Both the position numbers and the translations under genes were made by a program. The notes beneath the pieces were generated by a model. That model searched no databases. It was not told the origin of the DNA and saw nothing but the letters and a program-made list of their open reading frames with translations. 64,000 nt of DNA from Kitasatospora papulosa (GTDB taxonomy: Bacteria > Actinomycetota > Actinomycetes > Streptomycetales > Streptomycetaceae): contig NZ_JNYQ01000003.1 of the NCBI RefSeq assembly GCF_000717245.1, positions 561,244 through 625,243 of the forward strand. The letters are read 5' to 3'. Each line of letters opens with the position of its first letter. Position 1 is the first letter of the stretch. Positions 26,831-35,379 of the stretch are shown here, in pieces.

Positions 26831-26862
26831 CGAGCCCCGGAACCCGTCGGTTCCGGGGCTCG
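26831..26862 (+). terminator. hairpin between precursor and exporter genes
   Basis: Perfect 14-bp arms 26831-26844 and 26849-26862 with a 4-nt loop, 19 bp after the precursor stop and 33 bp before the adaptor gene. Likely a partial terminator giving more precursor than transporter mRNA. Confidence 0.75.
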
Positions 26863-26894
26863 GCGCCGATCGCCGACAGTGAGGGAAGAGTTCC

Positions 26895-27701
26895 GTGCAG
26901 TTCCGCCAACAGGCCCTTTCCAAGCTGCAGTCGCCCGAACAGCTCGATCTTCCGGTCCGGTTCGCCCGCCCGCAGGGCCTGCTCGTCCTCTGCGTCACCG
27001 TCCTCGTGATGGCCGCGGCCTGCTTCTGGGCCGTGACGGGCTCCGTCGCCAGCACCCTCGACGCGCCCGGCATCCTCACCCACGCGCGCGGCAGCTACCT
27101 CCTGCAGAGCCCGGTCGCCGGGCAGATCACCGAGGTGCTCGCCGACGAGGGCGAGACCCTGCCCCGCGACTCCCCCCTGCTCAAGGTCCGTACGGACCGG
27201 GGTGAGCGCGTCGTCCGCACGATCGACGCCGGCCGGCTCACCTCCGTGACGGCGACGATCGGCGCGGTGGTCACCACCGGCGCGGACGTGGCGAGCGTCG
27301 AACGGATCGACGGTGCCGACGATCCGCTGGTGGTCCTGTTGTACGTGTCCGGCAACAGCGCCTCCTCGGTCCCGGTGGGTGCCTCCGTCGACCTGACCGT
27401 CCAGTCCGTCCCCTCCCAGCAGTACGGCGTGCTGCGCGGCACGGTGGCAGCGGTCGGCGGGGCGACGCAGACGCAGCAGCAGATCACCCGCTTCCTCGGC
27501 GACGCGCAGCTCGGCCGGCAGTTCTCCCGGGGCGGCAGGCCGCTGGCCGTCCTGGTGAAGCTGGAGCGCTCGGACTCCACGAAGTCCGGCTACCGGTGGT
27601 CCTCGGCCGACGGCCCGCCGTACGCGATCGGCTCCATGACCCTGGCCACCGGTTCCGTCCGGCTCGCCGACCAGCGCCCGATCGATTGGCTGCTCCCGTG
27701 A
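26895..27701 (+). CDS. HlyD-like membrane adaptor of NHLM peptide exporter
   Basis: A 268-residue protein with one membrane helix (about 28-48, GLLVLCVTVLVMAAACFWAV). The extracytoplasmic part contains half-lipoyl/barrel-sandwich features: YLLQSPVAGQITEVLADEGETLPRDSPLLKVRT. No long coiled-coil hairpin is present, as expected in a single-membrane organism. It corresponds to the secretion adaptor of NHLP bacteriocin systems. GTG 26895 follows GGGAAG. Its stop overlaps the next start by 4 nt (GTGA), so the genes are translationally coupled. It would link the ABC transporters to the cell exterior. Confidence 0.83.
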   Translation: MQFRQQALSKLQSPEQLDLPVRFARPQGLLVLCVTVLVMAAACFWAVTGSVASTLDAPGILTHARGSYLLQSPVAGQITEVLADEGETLPRDSPLLKVRTDRGERVVRTIDAGRLTSVTATIGAVVTTGADVASVERIDGADDPLVVLLYVSGNSASSVPVGASVDLTVQSVPSQQYGVLRGTVAAVGGATQTQQQITRFLGDAQLGRQFSRGGRPLAVLVKLERSDSTKSGYRWSSADGPPYAIGSMTLATGSVRLADQRPIDWLLP

Positions 27702-29971
27702 CCGCACCGCACCCGTCCCCCACTGCCCAGCAGCTGCCGCCCCCGGGCCGCGGCAGGCACCGGCCGGAAGGGGGCCGGCCCGGCCGGCGACGGGCGGGCG
27801 CCCCGCCGAAGGCCGGGCGGACCAGGACGGTGCGCACCCCCACGGTGCTCCAGATGGAGGCCCTGGAGTGCGGGGCCGCCTCGCTGGCCATGGTGCTCGG
27901 CCACCACGGCCGCCACGTGCCGCTGGAGGAACTGCGGATCGCCTGCGGGGTCTCGCGCGACGGGTCACGCGCCAGCAACGTGCTCAAGGCGGCGCGCGGC
28001 TACGGCCTCCAGGCCAAGGGCATGCAGATGGAGCCGGCGGCCCTCGCGGAGGTCCGCGCCCCGGCGATCCTGTTCTGGGAGTTCAACCACTACGTCGTCT
28101 ACGACGGCATGGGGCGCCGCCTGGGACGGCGGGGCGTCTACATCAACGACCCCGACAAGGGGCGCCGGTTCGTGCCCACCGAGGACTTCGACACCAGCTT
28201 CACCGGAGTCGTCCTCGTCCTCGAACCGGGTGAGGACTTCCGGCGCGGCGGCCGGAAGCCCGGAGTCATGGCCGCGCTGCCGGGCCGCCTCAGGGGCACC
28301 ACCGGCACGATGCTGGCCGCCCTGCTCGCCAGCCTGCTGCTGGTCGCCGTCGGGGCCACACTGCCGGCCCTGAGCCGCACCTACATCGACACGTTCATGA
28401 TTGGTGAACAGACGTCGCTGCTGGGCGTGCTGTTCGCGGCGATGGGTGCCACGGTCGCCCTCACCGCCGTCCTGACATGGCTGCAGCAGGCGAATCTGCT
28501 GCGCGGGCGCATCATCTCGTCGACGCTCGGCAGCGCGCGGTTCTTCCGGCACCTGCTCAGGCTGCCGGTCACCTTCTTCTCCCAGCGCAGCCCGGCCGAC
28601 CTCGTCCAGCGTCTCCAGTCCAACGACGCCGTGGCCGAGACCCTGGCCCGGGACCTCACCGCCGCGGGCGTGGACGGCATCGTCGTCCTGCTCTACGCGT
28701 TCCTGCTGTGGACCTACGATCCGCAGCTGACCGTCATCGGGGTGGGGATCGCCCTGCTCAACGTGGTCGCCATGCGCATCGTCGTGCGGCTGCGGGCCAC
28801 CGGCACCCAGAAGCTGCGGGCCGACAGCGCACGGCTGACCAACACCTCGTACACCGGCCTCCAGCTGATCGAGACGATGAAGGCCACGGGCGGCGAGAAC
28901 GGGTACTTCCGGCGGTGGGCCGGGCAGCACGCCACGACGCTGGATGAGCAGCAGCGCCTCGGCGTGCCGAGCGCCTGGCTGGGCGTCGTCGCTCCCGCCC
29001 TCGCGACGCTGAACAGTGCGCTGATCCTGTGGATCGGGGGGCTGCGGGCCGTCGAGGGACACCTCTCGATCGGTCTGCTCGTCGCCTTCCAGGCCCTGGT
29101 GACCCGCTTCACCGCGCCCGTGACCAGGCTCAACGGGGTGGCGGGACGGGTCCAGGACTTCGCGGCCGACGTGGCCCGGCTCAAGGACGTCGAGAACTTC
29201 CCGGTCGACCCGCTGTACTCCCGTCGCGAGCCCGCCGCGAGCACCCGGCGGCTCAAGGGCCATGTGACGCTGGAGGACATCACCTTCGGCTACAGCCCGC
29301 TCGACAAACCTCTGCTCAGCGGCTTCTCGCTGTCCGTGGGGCCGGGTCAGCAGGTGGCTCTCGTCGGAGGGTCCGGCAGCGGCAAGTCGACGGTCTCGCG
29401 GCTCATCTCGGGGCTCTACGGCCCGTGGGAGGGCACGATCCGCATCGACGGGCAGCGCCTGGAGGACATCCCCCGGGGCGCTCTGGCGGCGTCGGTGTCC
29501 TTCGTCGACCAGGACGTCTTCCTCTTCGAGGGGACGGTCCGGGACAACGTGGCGCTGTGGGACCCCTCGGTCCCGGACGAGGCCGTGACCGAGGCGCTGC
29601 GGGACGCCGCCCTGTACGACGTCGTCGCCCGCCGCCCCCGCGGCATCCACAGCCGGGTGGAGCAGGACGGCCGGAACTTCTCGGGCGGGCAGCGCCAGCG
29701 CCTGGAGATCGCCAGGGCGCTCGTGCGCCGCCCCAGCATCATGGTCCTGGACGAGGTCACCAGCGCGCTGGACGCCGAGACCGAGCGCGTCATCATCGAC
29801 AACCTCAGGCGGCGGGGCTGTGCCTGCGTGGTGATCGCCCACCGGCTGAGCACGGTGCGTGACAGCGACGAGATCGTGGTGCTGGACCACGGGACCGTCG
29901 TGGAACGCGGCCGGCACGAACAACTGGTGGCCGCCGGCGGCCCCTACGCCGATCTGGTCAGGGAGCACTGA
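27698..29971 (+). CDS. C39 peptidase-containing ABC transporter (NHLM type, first subunit)
   Basis: A 757-residue peptide exporter. A C39 double-glycine peptidase domain occupies about 45-185, with the catalytic triad Cys58 (EALECGAASLAMVLGHHG), His131 (FNHYVVYDG) and Asp151 (YINDPDKG). Six membrane helices follow, then an ATPase with Walker A GGSGSGKST, signature FSGGQRQRLEIA, Walker B IMVLDEVTSALD and H-loop VIAHRLS. It cuts the leader after Gly-Gly and exports the core. A basic Pro/Arg-rich 45-residue N-terminal extension precedes the peptidase. GTG 27698 overlaps the adaptor stop. Confidence 0.92.
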   Translation: MTAPHPSPTAQQLPPPGRGRHRPEGGRPGRRRAGAPPKAGRTRTVRTPTVLQMEALECGAASLAMVLGHHGRHVPLEELRIACGVSRDGSRASNVLKAARGYGLQAKGMQMEPAALAEVRAPAILFWEFNHYVVYDGMGRRLGRRGVYINDPDKGRRFVPTEDFDTSFTGVVLVLEPGEDFRRGGRKPGVMAALPGRLRGTTGTMLAALLASLLLVAVGATLPALSRTYIDTFMIGEQTSLLGVLFAAMGATVALTAVLTWLQQANLLRGRIISSTLGSARFFRHLLRLPVTFFSQRSPADLVQRLQSNDAVAETLARDLTAAGVDGIVVLLYAFLLWTYDPQLTVIGVGIALLNVVAMRIVVRLRATGTQKLRADSARLTNTSYTGLQLIETMKATGGENGYFRRWAGQHATTLDEQQRLGVPSAWLGVVAPALATLNSALILWIGGLRAVEGHLSIGLLVAFQALVTRFTAPVTRLNGVAGRVQDFAADVARLKDVENFPVDPLYSRREPAASTRRLKGHVTLEDITFGYSPLDKPLLSGFSLSVGPGQQVALVGGSGSGKSTVSRLISGLYGPWEGTIRIDGQRLEDIPRGALAASVSFVDQDVFLFEGTVRDNVALWDPSVPDEAVTEALRDAALYDVVARRPRGIHSRVEQDGRNFSGGQRQRLEIARALVRRPSIMVLDEVTSALDAETERVIIDNLRRRGCACVVIAHRLSTVRDSDEIVVLDHGTVVERGRHEQLVAAGGPYADLVREH

Positions 29972-29972
29972 C

Positions 29973-32831
29973 ATGGCATCCGTCCATCCGCTCGCGGGCG
30001 CGGAGGCCCCGGCGCACGACCCGGTCGTCGCAGCGCTGGGAAGCCTCGGCGAGCCGGTCGACTGCACCGGGCTGCGGAGTCTGTCGCTGGAAGGGCCGCA
30101 GGTCCTGTGGCTCGTCGTGGGCGGCGCCCTGGACCTCTTCGCGGTGGACGCCGCGGAGCAGGGGCACTGGCACTTCCTGGGCCGTCTGGAGCCGGGGACC
30201 CTCGTCCTGGGCCCGGTCGAGGGCCCGCAGCACACCCTGGTCGGGCGGCCCCTCCAGGCGTGCGTGCTGCGCCGGATACCGCTGCGCGAGCTGTACCGGC
30301 CGGAGTACGACCAGGGGCCGTACGAGAACCAGTACCGCAGCCACTACGACACCGGGGACGCCACGCTCAGCCTGCTGGAGCACGCCTTCTCGCTCGGGAT
30401 GGGCCGGAGTCAGCGCGTGCTGTTCGAGGCGCCGCTGGACGGGCGGACCGCCGTCGACGGCTCGGTGGGCGACGACGACGTGCTGTGGCTGCCGGTGTCG
30501 CCCGGCAGTGTGCAGTACGGTGCCGCGTTCAGCGCCGAGGCCGCGGGTGACCTGCTCGTGGACCCCGCGATGTGGCAGGGGATGGTCAACCAGCAGTACC
30601 GCCTGCTGTCGGCGTTGGACCGCTGGATCGAACAGCTGGAGCGTGCCCACGAGGACCGGACGGCCGCGGGGCTGAAGGCGGGTGAGGCCGTCCGCAGGGA
30701 GGCCGACCACGCGCTGCTGACCTCGATCGGCCGGTCCGGGCGTGGCACGTCGCCCGCGAAGGGCGCGTCGGACGACGACGCGGTGTACGTGGCGTGCCGC
30801 CTGGTGGCGCGGGACTCCGGGATCGTCCTCGCCGAGCCGGCGGCGGGGGGCGCGGTGAGCGACCGGATCGACCCGGTGGAGCGCGTCGCGGTCGCCTCGC
30901 GGATCCGCACCAGGGCGGTGCGGCTGGACGGACGCTGGTGGCGGGAGAACTCCGGCCCGCTGGTGGGCAGTAGGGCCGCGTCCGGAGCGCCGGTCGCGTT
31001 GCTCTGGCGCCGCGGCCGCTACGAGGCGGTCAACCCGCTGACGGGTCGGCGTGCCCGTGTCGACGGCTCCTGTGCCGAGGACTTCGACGAGCGCGCCGTG
31101 ATGTTCTACCGGCCGCTCCCGGAGAAGCCGTTGAACAGGAGGCAGCTGCTGCGCTTCGGCCTGTTCGGCACCAGGGGCGACCTGCGGAACCTGGTGCTGG
31201 CCGGGCTCGTGACGGTCGCGCTGGGATCGCTGGTGCCGATCGCGACCGGCAGGGTGCTCGGCGTGTACGTGCCCCAGGCGCAGAACGCGCTCATCGTGCA
31301 GGTGTCACTGGCCGTCATCATCTCCGGTGTCGTCTCGGCGGCGTTCATGCTGCTGCAGAACCTCACGATCCTGCGCATGGAGGGGCGGATCGAGAGCACG
31401 CTCCAGCCCGCGGTGTGGGACCGGCTGCTGCGGCTGCCGACGAAGTTCTTCACCTCGCGGTCCACCGGGGAGCTGGCGAGCGCGGCGATGGGGGTGAGTG
31501 CCATCCGCCGGGTGCTGTCCGGCACCGGTCCCGTGGTGGTGCAGGCGGGCACGCTCGGGGTGATGAACCTGGGTCTGCTGCTCTGGTTCAGCGTTCCGCT
31601 GGCGCTGACCGCCGTCGCGATGCTGGTGGTCATAGCCGGGGTGTTCCTGACCATGGGCATGTGGGAGCTCCGCTGGCAGCGGCGTCTGGTCGAACTCGGG
31701 AACAAGCTGAACAACCAGGCGTTCCAGACCCTGCGGGGGCTGCCCAAGCTACGGGTCGCCGCGGCGGAGAGCTTCGCGTACGGGGCGTGGGCGTCGGAGT
31801 TCGCCCGCAGCCGTGAGCTGCAGAAGCGGGCGGGCCGGATCAAGAACATGACGACGGTCCTCAACGCCGTGTATCTGCCGCTCTGTTCGCTGATCGTCTT
31901 CGTCCTGCTGGCCGGCCCGGCGCGGGGTTCCCTGACCGCCGGTGAGTTCCTGACCTTCAACACGTCCGTGACGATGCTGCTGACCGCGGTCACCCAGCTC
32001 ACCGGGGCGTTCGTGTCCGCCGCCGCCGTGCTGCCGATGTTCGAGCAGATCAAGCCGGTGCTCGACGAGGCGCCCGAGGTGCGTGGCACCAGCACGCAGC
32101 CGGGGACGCTGTCCGGGGAGATCGAGGCCAGAGGAGTGTCCTTCCGGTACTCCGACGACGGGCCCGTCGTCCTCGACGAGGTGTCACTCAGTGTGCGTCC
32201 GGGCGAGTTCGTCGCGATCGTGGGGCCCAGTGGATGCGGGAAGTCGACGCTGCTGAGGCTGCTCATCGGCTTCGACGAACCGGTCTCCGGGAGTGTCCTG
32301 TACGACGGTCAGGACCTGACGGCCCTCGACCAGGCGGCCGTGCGCCGCCAGTGCGGGGTCGTCCTGCAGAACGCCCAGCCGCTCTCCGGATCGATCCTGG
32401 ACTGCATCTGCGGAGCCGAGGTCTTCACCCAGGAGGAGGCGTGGGAGGCAGCCGCCATGGCGGGGCTGGCCGAAGACATCAAGCGGATGCCGATGGGGCT
32501 GCACACCATGATCTCGGGGGGCGGCTCGATCTCCGGGGGCCAGCGCCAGCGGCTGATGATCGCCCAGGCGCTCGTCCGGCGTCCCCGCATCCTGTTCTTC
32601 GACGAGGCCACCAGCGCGCTCGACAACGAGACCCAGCGCACGGTGATCGAGAGCACCCGGTCCCTGCGTGCCACCCGGGTCGTGATCGCACACCGGCTGT
32701 CCACCGTCCTGGACGCCGACCGGGTGATCGTCATGGCGGACGGCCGTGTCGTGCAGGAGGGGCCGCCCGCCGATCTCCTCGCGGACACGGGCGGTCAGCT
32801 CCACGCGCTGGTGCGGCGTCAGATGGGTTAG
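29973..32831 (+). CDS. second ABC transporter of the NHLM export pair (permease/ATPase)
   Basis: A 952-residue protein starting 1 nt after the previous stop. Residues 1 to about 385 form a cytoplasmic domain with a jelly-roll-like start (LWLVVGGALDLFAVDAAEQGHWHFLGRLEPGTLVLG), as in the cyclic-nucleotide-binding-like N-terminus of NHLM2 proteins. It replaces the C39 peptidase. Transmembrane domain about 395-690, then ATPase with GPSGCGKST, ISGGQRQRLMIA, ILFFDEATSALD and VIAHRLS. It probably heterodimerises with the peptidase-ABC protein. Convergent with transketolase, with a 37-bp gap containing a weak hairpin. Confidence 0.9.
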   Translation: MASVHPLAGAEAPAHDPVVAALGSLGEPVDCTGLRSLSLEGPQVLWLVVGGALDLFAVDAAEQGHWHFLGRLEPGTLVLGPVEGPQHTLVGRPLQACVLRRIPLRELYRPEYDQGPYENQYRSHYDTGDATLSLLEHAFSLGMGRSQRVLFEAPLDGRTAVDGSVGDDDVLWLPVSPGSVQYGAAFSAEAAGDLLVDPAMWQGMVNQQYRLLSALDRWIEQLERAHEDRTAAGLKAGEAVRREADHALLTSIGRSGRGTSPAKGASDDDAVYVACRLVARDSGIVLAEPAAGGAVSDRIDPVERVAVASRIRTRAVRLDGRWWRENSGPLVGSRAASGAPVALLWRRGRYEAVNPLTGRRARVDGSCAEDFDERAVMFYRPLPEKPLNRRQLLRFGLFGTRGDLRNLVLAGLVTVALGSLVPIATGRVLGVYVPQAQNALIVQVSLAVIISGVVSAAFMLLQNLTILRMEGRIESTLQPAVWDRLLRLPTKFFTSRSTGELASAAMGVSAIRRVLSGTGPVVVQAGTLGVMNLGLLLWFSVPLALTAVAMLVVIAGVFLTMGMWELRWQRRLVELGNKLNNQAFQTLRGLPKLRVAAAESFAYGAWASEFARSRELQKRAGRIKNMTTVLNAVYLPLCSLIVFVLLAGPARGSLTAGEFLTFNTSVTMLLTAVTQLTGAFVSAAAVLPMFEQIKPVLDEAPEVRGTSTQPGTLSGEIEARGVSFRYSDDGPVVLDEVSLSVRPGEFVAIVGPSGCGKSTLLRLLIGFDEPVSGSVLYDGQDLTALDQAAVRRQCGVVLQNAQPLSGSILDCICGAEVFTQEEAWEAAAMAGLAEDIKRMPMGLHTMISGGGSISGGQRQRLMIAQALVRRPRILFFDEATSALDNETQRTVIESTRSLRATRVVIAHRLSTVLDADRVIVMADGRVVQEGPPADLLADTGGQLHALVRRQMG

Positions 32832-32868
32832 GGAACCGGTTCGCTCCGGTGCGGACCGCGTGGGTGGC

Positions 32869-35049
32869 CTACGACCGTCGTCCGCCCGGCCTCGGGGGTT
32901 CCACGGCGTCGCGGATGCTGGCGCGTGCCGCCGCGGCGACGGCTTCGGCGGTGATGCCGAACTCCTCGTACAGCCGCTCGTAGTCGGCGGACGCGCCGTA
33001 GTGCTCCAGGCTGACGATCCGGCCGGCGTCGCCGACGACCTCCCGCCAGCCCTGGCCGACCGCGGCCTCCACACTGACGCGGGCGCGCACGTCCGGCGGC
33101 AGCACCTCGTCCTGGTAGGCCGGCGGCTGCTCGGCGAACCATTCGCGGCAGGGCATCGACACCACCCGGACGGAGAGCCCCTCGTCGGTCAGCGTCTTCC
33201 GGGCGGCGAGGGCGATGTGGACCTCGGACCCCGTCGCCACGAGGATGACGTCGGGAGTGTTTCCGGAGGCCTCGACCAGGACGTAGGCGCCGCGTGCCGC
33301 TCCTTCGGCAGAGGAGTGGACGCCGTCGGCGCGGTCCAAAACCGGAAGGTTCTGCCTGGTCAGGACGAGGCCGGCGGGGCGGTCGCGGTGCTCCAGGATC
33401 GTCCGCCAGCAGGTGGTGGTCTCGTTGGCGTCCCCGGGGCGTACGACGTCGAGTCCGGGAATCGCGCGCAGCGCCGCGAGGTGTTCCACGGGCTGGTGGG
33501 TGGGGCCGTCCTCGCCCAGTCCGATCGAGTCGTGGGTCCACACGTAGGTGGCGGGGAGCTTCATCAGGGCGGCGAGGCGGACGGCGGGGCGCATGTAGTC
33601 GCTGAACGTGAGGAACGTGCCGCCGTACGGGCGGGTCAGGCTCTGCAGGGCGATGCCGTTGAGCACGGCGCCCATCGCGTGCTCACGGATACCGAAGTGC
33701 AGGGTCCGGCCGTAGGGGCCTCCCCCGAACTCGGCCGTCTGCCGGTCCGCGGGGACGAAGGAGGGTTCGCCGTCCATGGTCGTGTTGTTGCTGCCCGCGA
33801 GGTCGGCGGAGCCGCCCCACAGTTCGGGCAGGACCGGCGCGAGGGCGGTGAGCACCTGGCCGGAGGCCTTGCGGGTGGCCATGCCCTTCGTGTCCGCGGG
33901 GAAGTCCGGCAGGGCCTCGGTCCATCCTTCGGGCAGTTCCTGCTCCCGCAGCCGGTCGAGCAGCGCCGCCCGGTCCGGGTTGGCGGTGCGCCACTCCTCG
34001 TAGGTCCGCTGCCAGCGGTTCCGGGCGTCCCTGCCCCGTTCCCCGACGGCCCGGGTGTGGGTGAGGACCTCCTCCTCCACGGGGAAGTACGCATCGGGGT
34101 CGAAGCCCAGGAGCCGCTTGGTGCCCGCGACCTCCTCGTCCCCCAGGGCCGCCCCGTGCGCCTTTCCGGTGTTCCTCTTCGTGGGGGCGGGCCAGCCGAT
34201 GATCGTGCGCAGCATGATGAGTGAGGGCCGGGACTGTTCCGCCTTCGCCGCCTCGATCGCGGCGAGCAGGGCGTCGACGTCCTCGACGTAGTCGCCGGTA
34301 CGGGTCCAGTCCACGGTCTGCACGTGCCATCCGTACGCGGCGAAGCGGGCCGGGACGTCCTCGCTGAAGGAGATGTCGGTGTCGTCCTCGATGGAGATGT
34401 GGTTGGAGTCGTAGAACACCACGAGGTTACCCAGTTGCTGATGACCGGCCAGGGACGCCGCCTCGGACGCGACGCCCTCCATCATGTCGCCGTCGGACGT
34501 CAGCACGTAGACGCGGTGGTCGAAGGGGCTGGTGCCCGGCGCGGCGTCCGGGTCGAGCAGGCCCCTCTCCCGGCGGGCGGCCATCGCCATCCCGACGGAG
34601 GCTCCCATCCCCTGGCCGAGCGGACCGGTGGTGATCTCGACCCCGCGGGTGTGCCGGTACTCCGGGTGGCCCGGGGTCGCGGAGTCCCAGGTGCGCAGTG
34701 CCTTCAGGTCCTCCATCTCCAGGCCGTAGCCGGCCAGGTAGAGCTGGATGTAGAGGGTGAGGCTGCTGTGGCCGCAGGAGAGGACGAAGCGGTCCCTGCC
34801 CAGCCACTGGTCGTCGGCGGGGTCGTGCCGCATGACCTGCTGGAACAGCAGGTAGGCGAGCGGCGCCAGGCTCATCGCCGTGCCGGGGTGTCCGTTGCCG
34901 GTCCTCTGGACCGCGTCGGCGGCGAGCACCCGAACGGTGTCCACCGCGCGCAGGTCCAGGTCGCTCCACCCCGCCCGTACGGCCACGGGCAGCGCGAGCC
35001 CGGGGTCGCGGGACGCGGTGCTGCCGGAAGAGGATCGCTCGGGCGCCAT
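32869..35049 (-). CDS. tkt: transketolase
   Basis: A 726-residue transketolase. TPP-binding region: TSDGDMMEGVASEAASLAGHQQLGNLVVFYDSN. N-terminal GNGHPGTAMSLAPLAYLLF and GPLGQGMGASVGMAMA are catalytic-His segments. The pyrimidine domain has FGIREHAMGAVLNGIAL and YVWTHDSIGLGEDGPTHQPVEHLAALRAIPGL, and a C-terminal domain follows. It transfers two-carbon units in the pentose phosphate pathway. A 30-residue hydrophilic N-terminal extension is present. It stands alone, without tal, zwf or pgi, so it is probably a second isozyme, distinct from the usual tkt-tal-zwf cluster (inference). ATG 35049 follows GGGAG. Confidence 0.95.
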   Translation of the reverse strand: MAPERSSSGSTASRDPGLALPVAVRAGWSDLDLRAVDTVRVLAADAVQRTGNGHPGTAMSLAPLAYLLFQQVMRHDPADDQWLGRDRFVLSCGHSSLTLYIQLYLAGYGLEMEDLKALRTWDSATPGHPEYRHTRGVEITTGPLGQGMGASVGMAMAARRERGLLDPDAAPGTSPFDHRVYVLTSDGDMMEGVASEAASLAGHQQLGNLVVFYDSNHISIEDDTDISFSEDVPARFAAYGWHVQTVDWTRTGDYVEDVDALLAAIEAAKAEQSRPSLIMLRTIIGWPAPTKRNTGKAHGAALGDEEVAGTKRLLGFDPDAYFPVEEEVLTHTRAVGERGRDARNRWQRTYEEWRTANPDRAALLDRLREQELPEGWTEALPDFPADTKGMATRKASGQVLTALAPVLPELWGGSADLAGSNNTTMDGEPSFVPADRQTAEFGGGPYGRTLHFGIREHAMGAVLNGIALQSLTRPYGGTFLTFSDYMRPAVRLAALMKLPATYVWTHDSIGLGEDGPTHQPVEHLAALRAIPGLDVVRPGDANETTTCWRTILEHRDRPAGLVLTRQNLPVLDRADGVHSSAEGAARGAYVLVEASGNTPDVILVATGSEVHIALAARKTLTDEGLSVRVVSMPCREWFAEQPPAYQDEVLPPDVRARVSVEAAVGQGWREVVGDAGRIVSLEHYGASADYERLYEEFGITAEAVAAAARASIRDAVEPPRPGGRRS

Positions 35050-35379
35050 GGTGTTGTCTCCCTCGGATGTCGCTTCTCGGTTCGACGGAGCCGGTGCGTG
35101 CGGCTCGCCACCCCTCGCATCCTCTGTTCCCCCGCCGCCCTCCGCACCCGGAGCGGGCCCGGCGGTGCCGTGGGTGCCGACGCCCGCGGGGCGGGGGCCG
35201 TCGTGCGCGGGGGACGCCGACGCGTGTGCCCTGCCGACGGGTCGCCTACCCCGGCGCGGGCGGGGCAGGCCGCTCCGTCGTGGGCCGTGCGGACGAGCCG
35301 TCGTGGGCGGGGAGGCAGGAGCCCCTCACATTCCGGGATGCCCGGCCCACCGGGCGGCGGATGTGGCACAGTCGTGCAG
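35050..35379. other. divergent intergenic region, tkt and kinase
   Basis: 330 bp without a supportable gene. It must hold the promoters for tkt (minus) and the kinase (plus). No clear palindrome or -10/-35 pair was found. Confidence 0.4.

Noticed and set aside
27965..30235. 756-codon minus-strand open frame across the C39 transporter
   Set aside because: Antisense shadow of a clearly functional ABC gene; composition is low complexity.
26585..32831. Calling the locus a lanthipeptide cluster
   Set aside because: The core has no Cys, and no LanM, LanB/C or LanL gene is in the window, so thioether rings are not supported.
34324..35373. Long upstream extension of the second Ser/Thr kinase frame
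   Set aside because: It overlaps transketolase on the opposite strand and reads as Gly/Val/Arg-rich nonsense. The kinase begins near 35374-35380.
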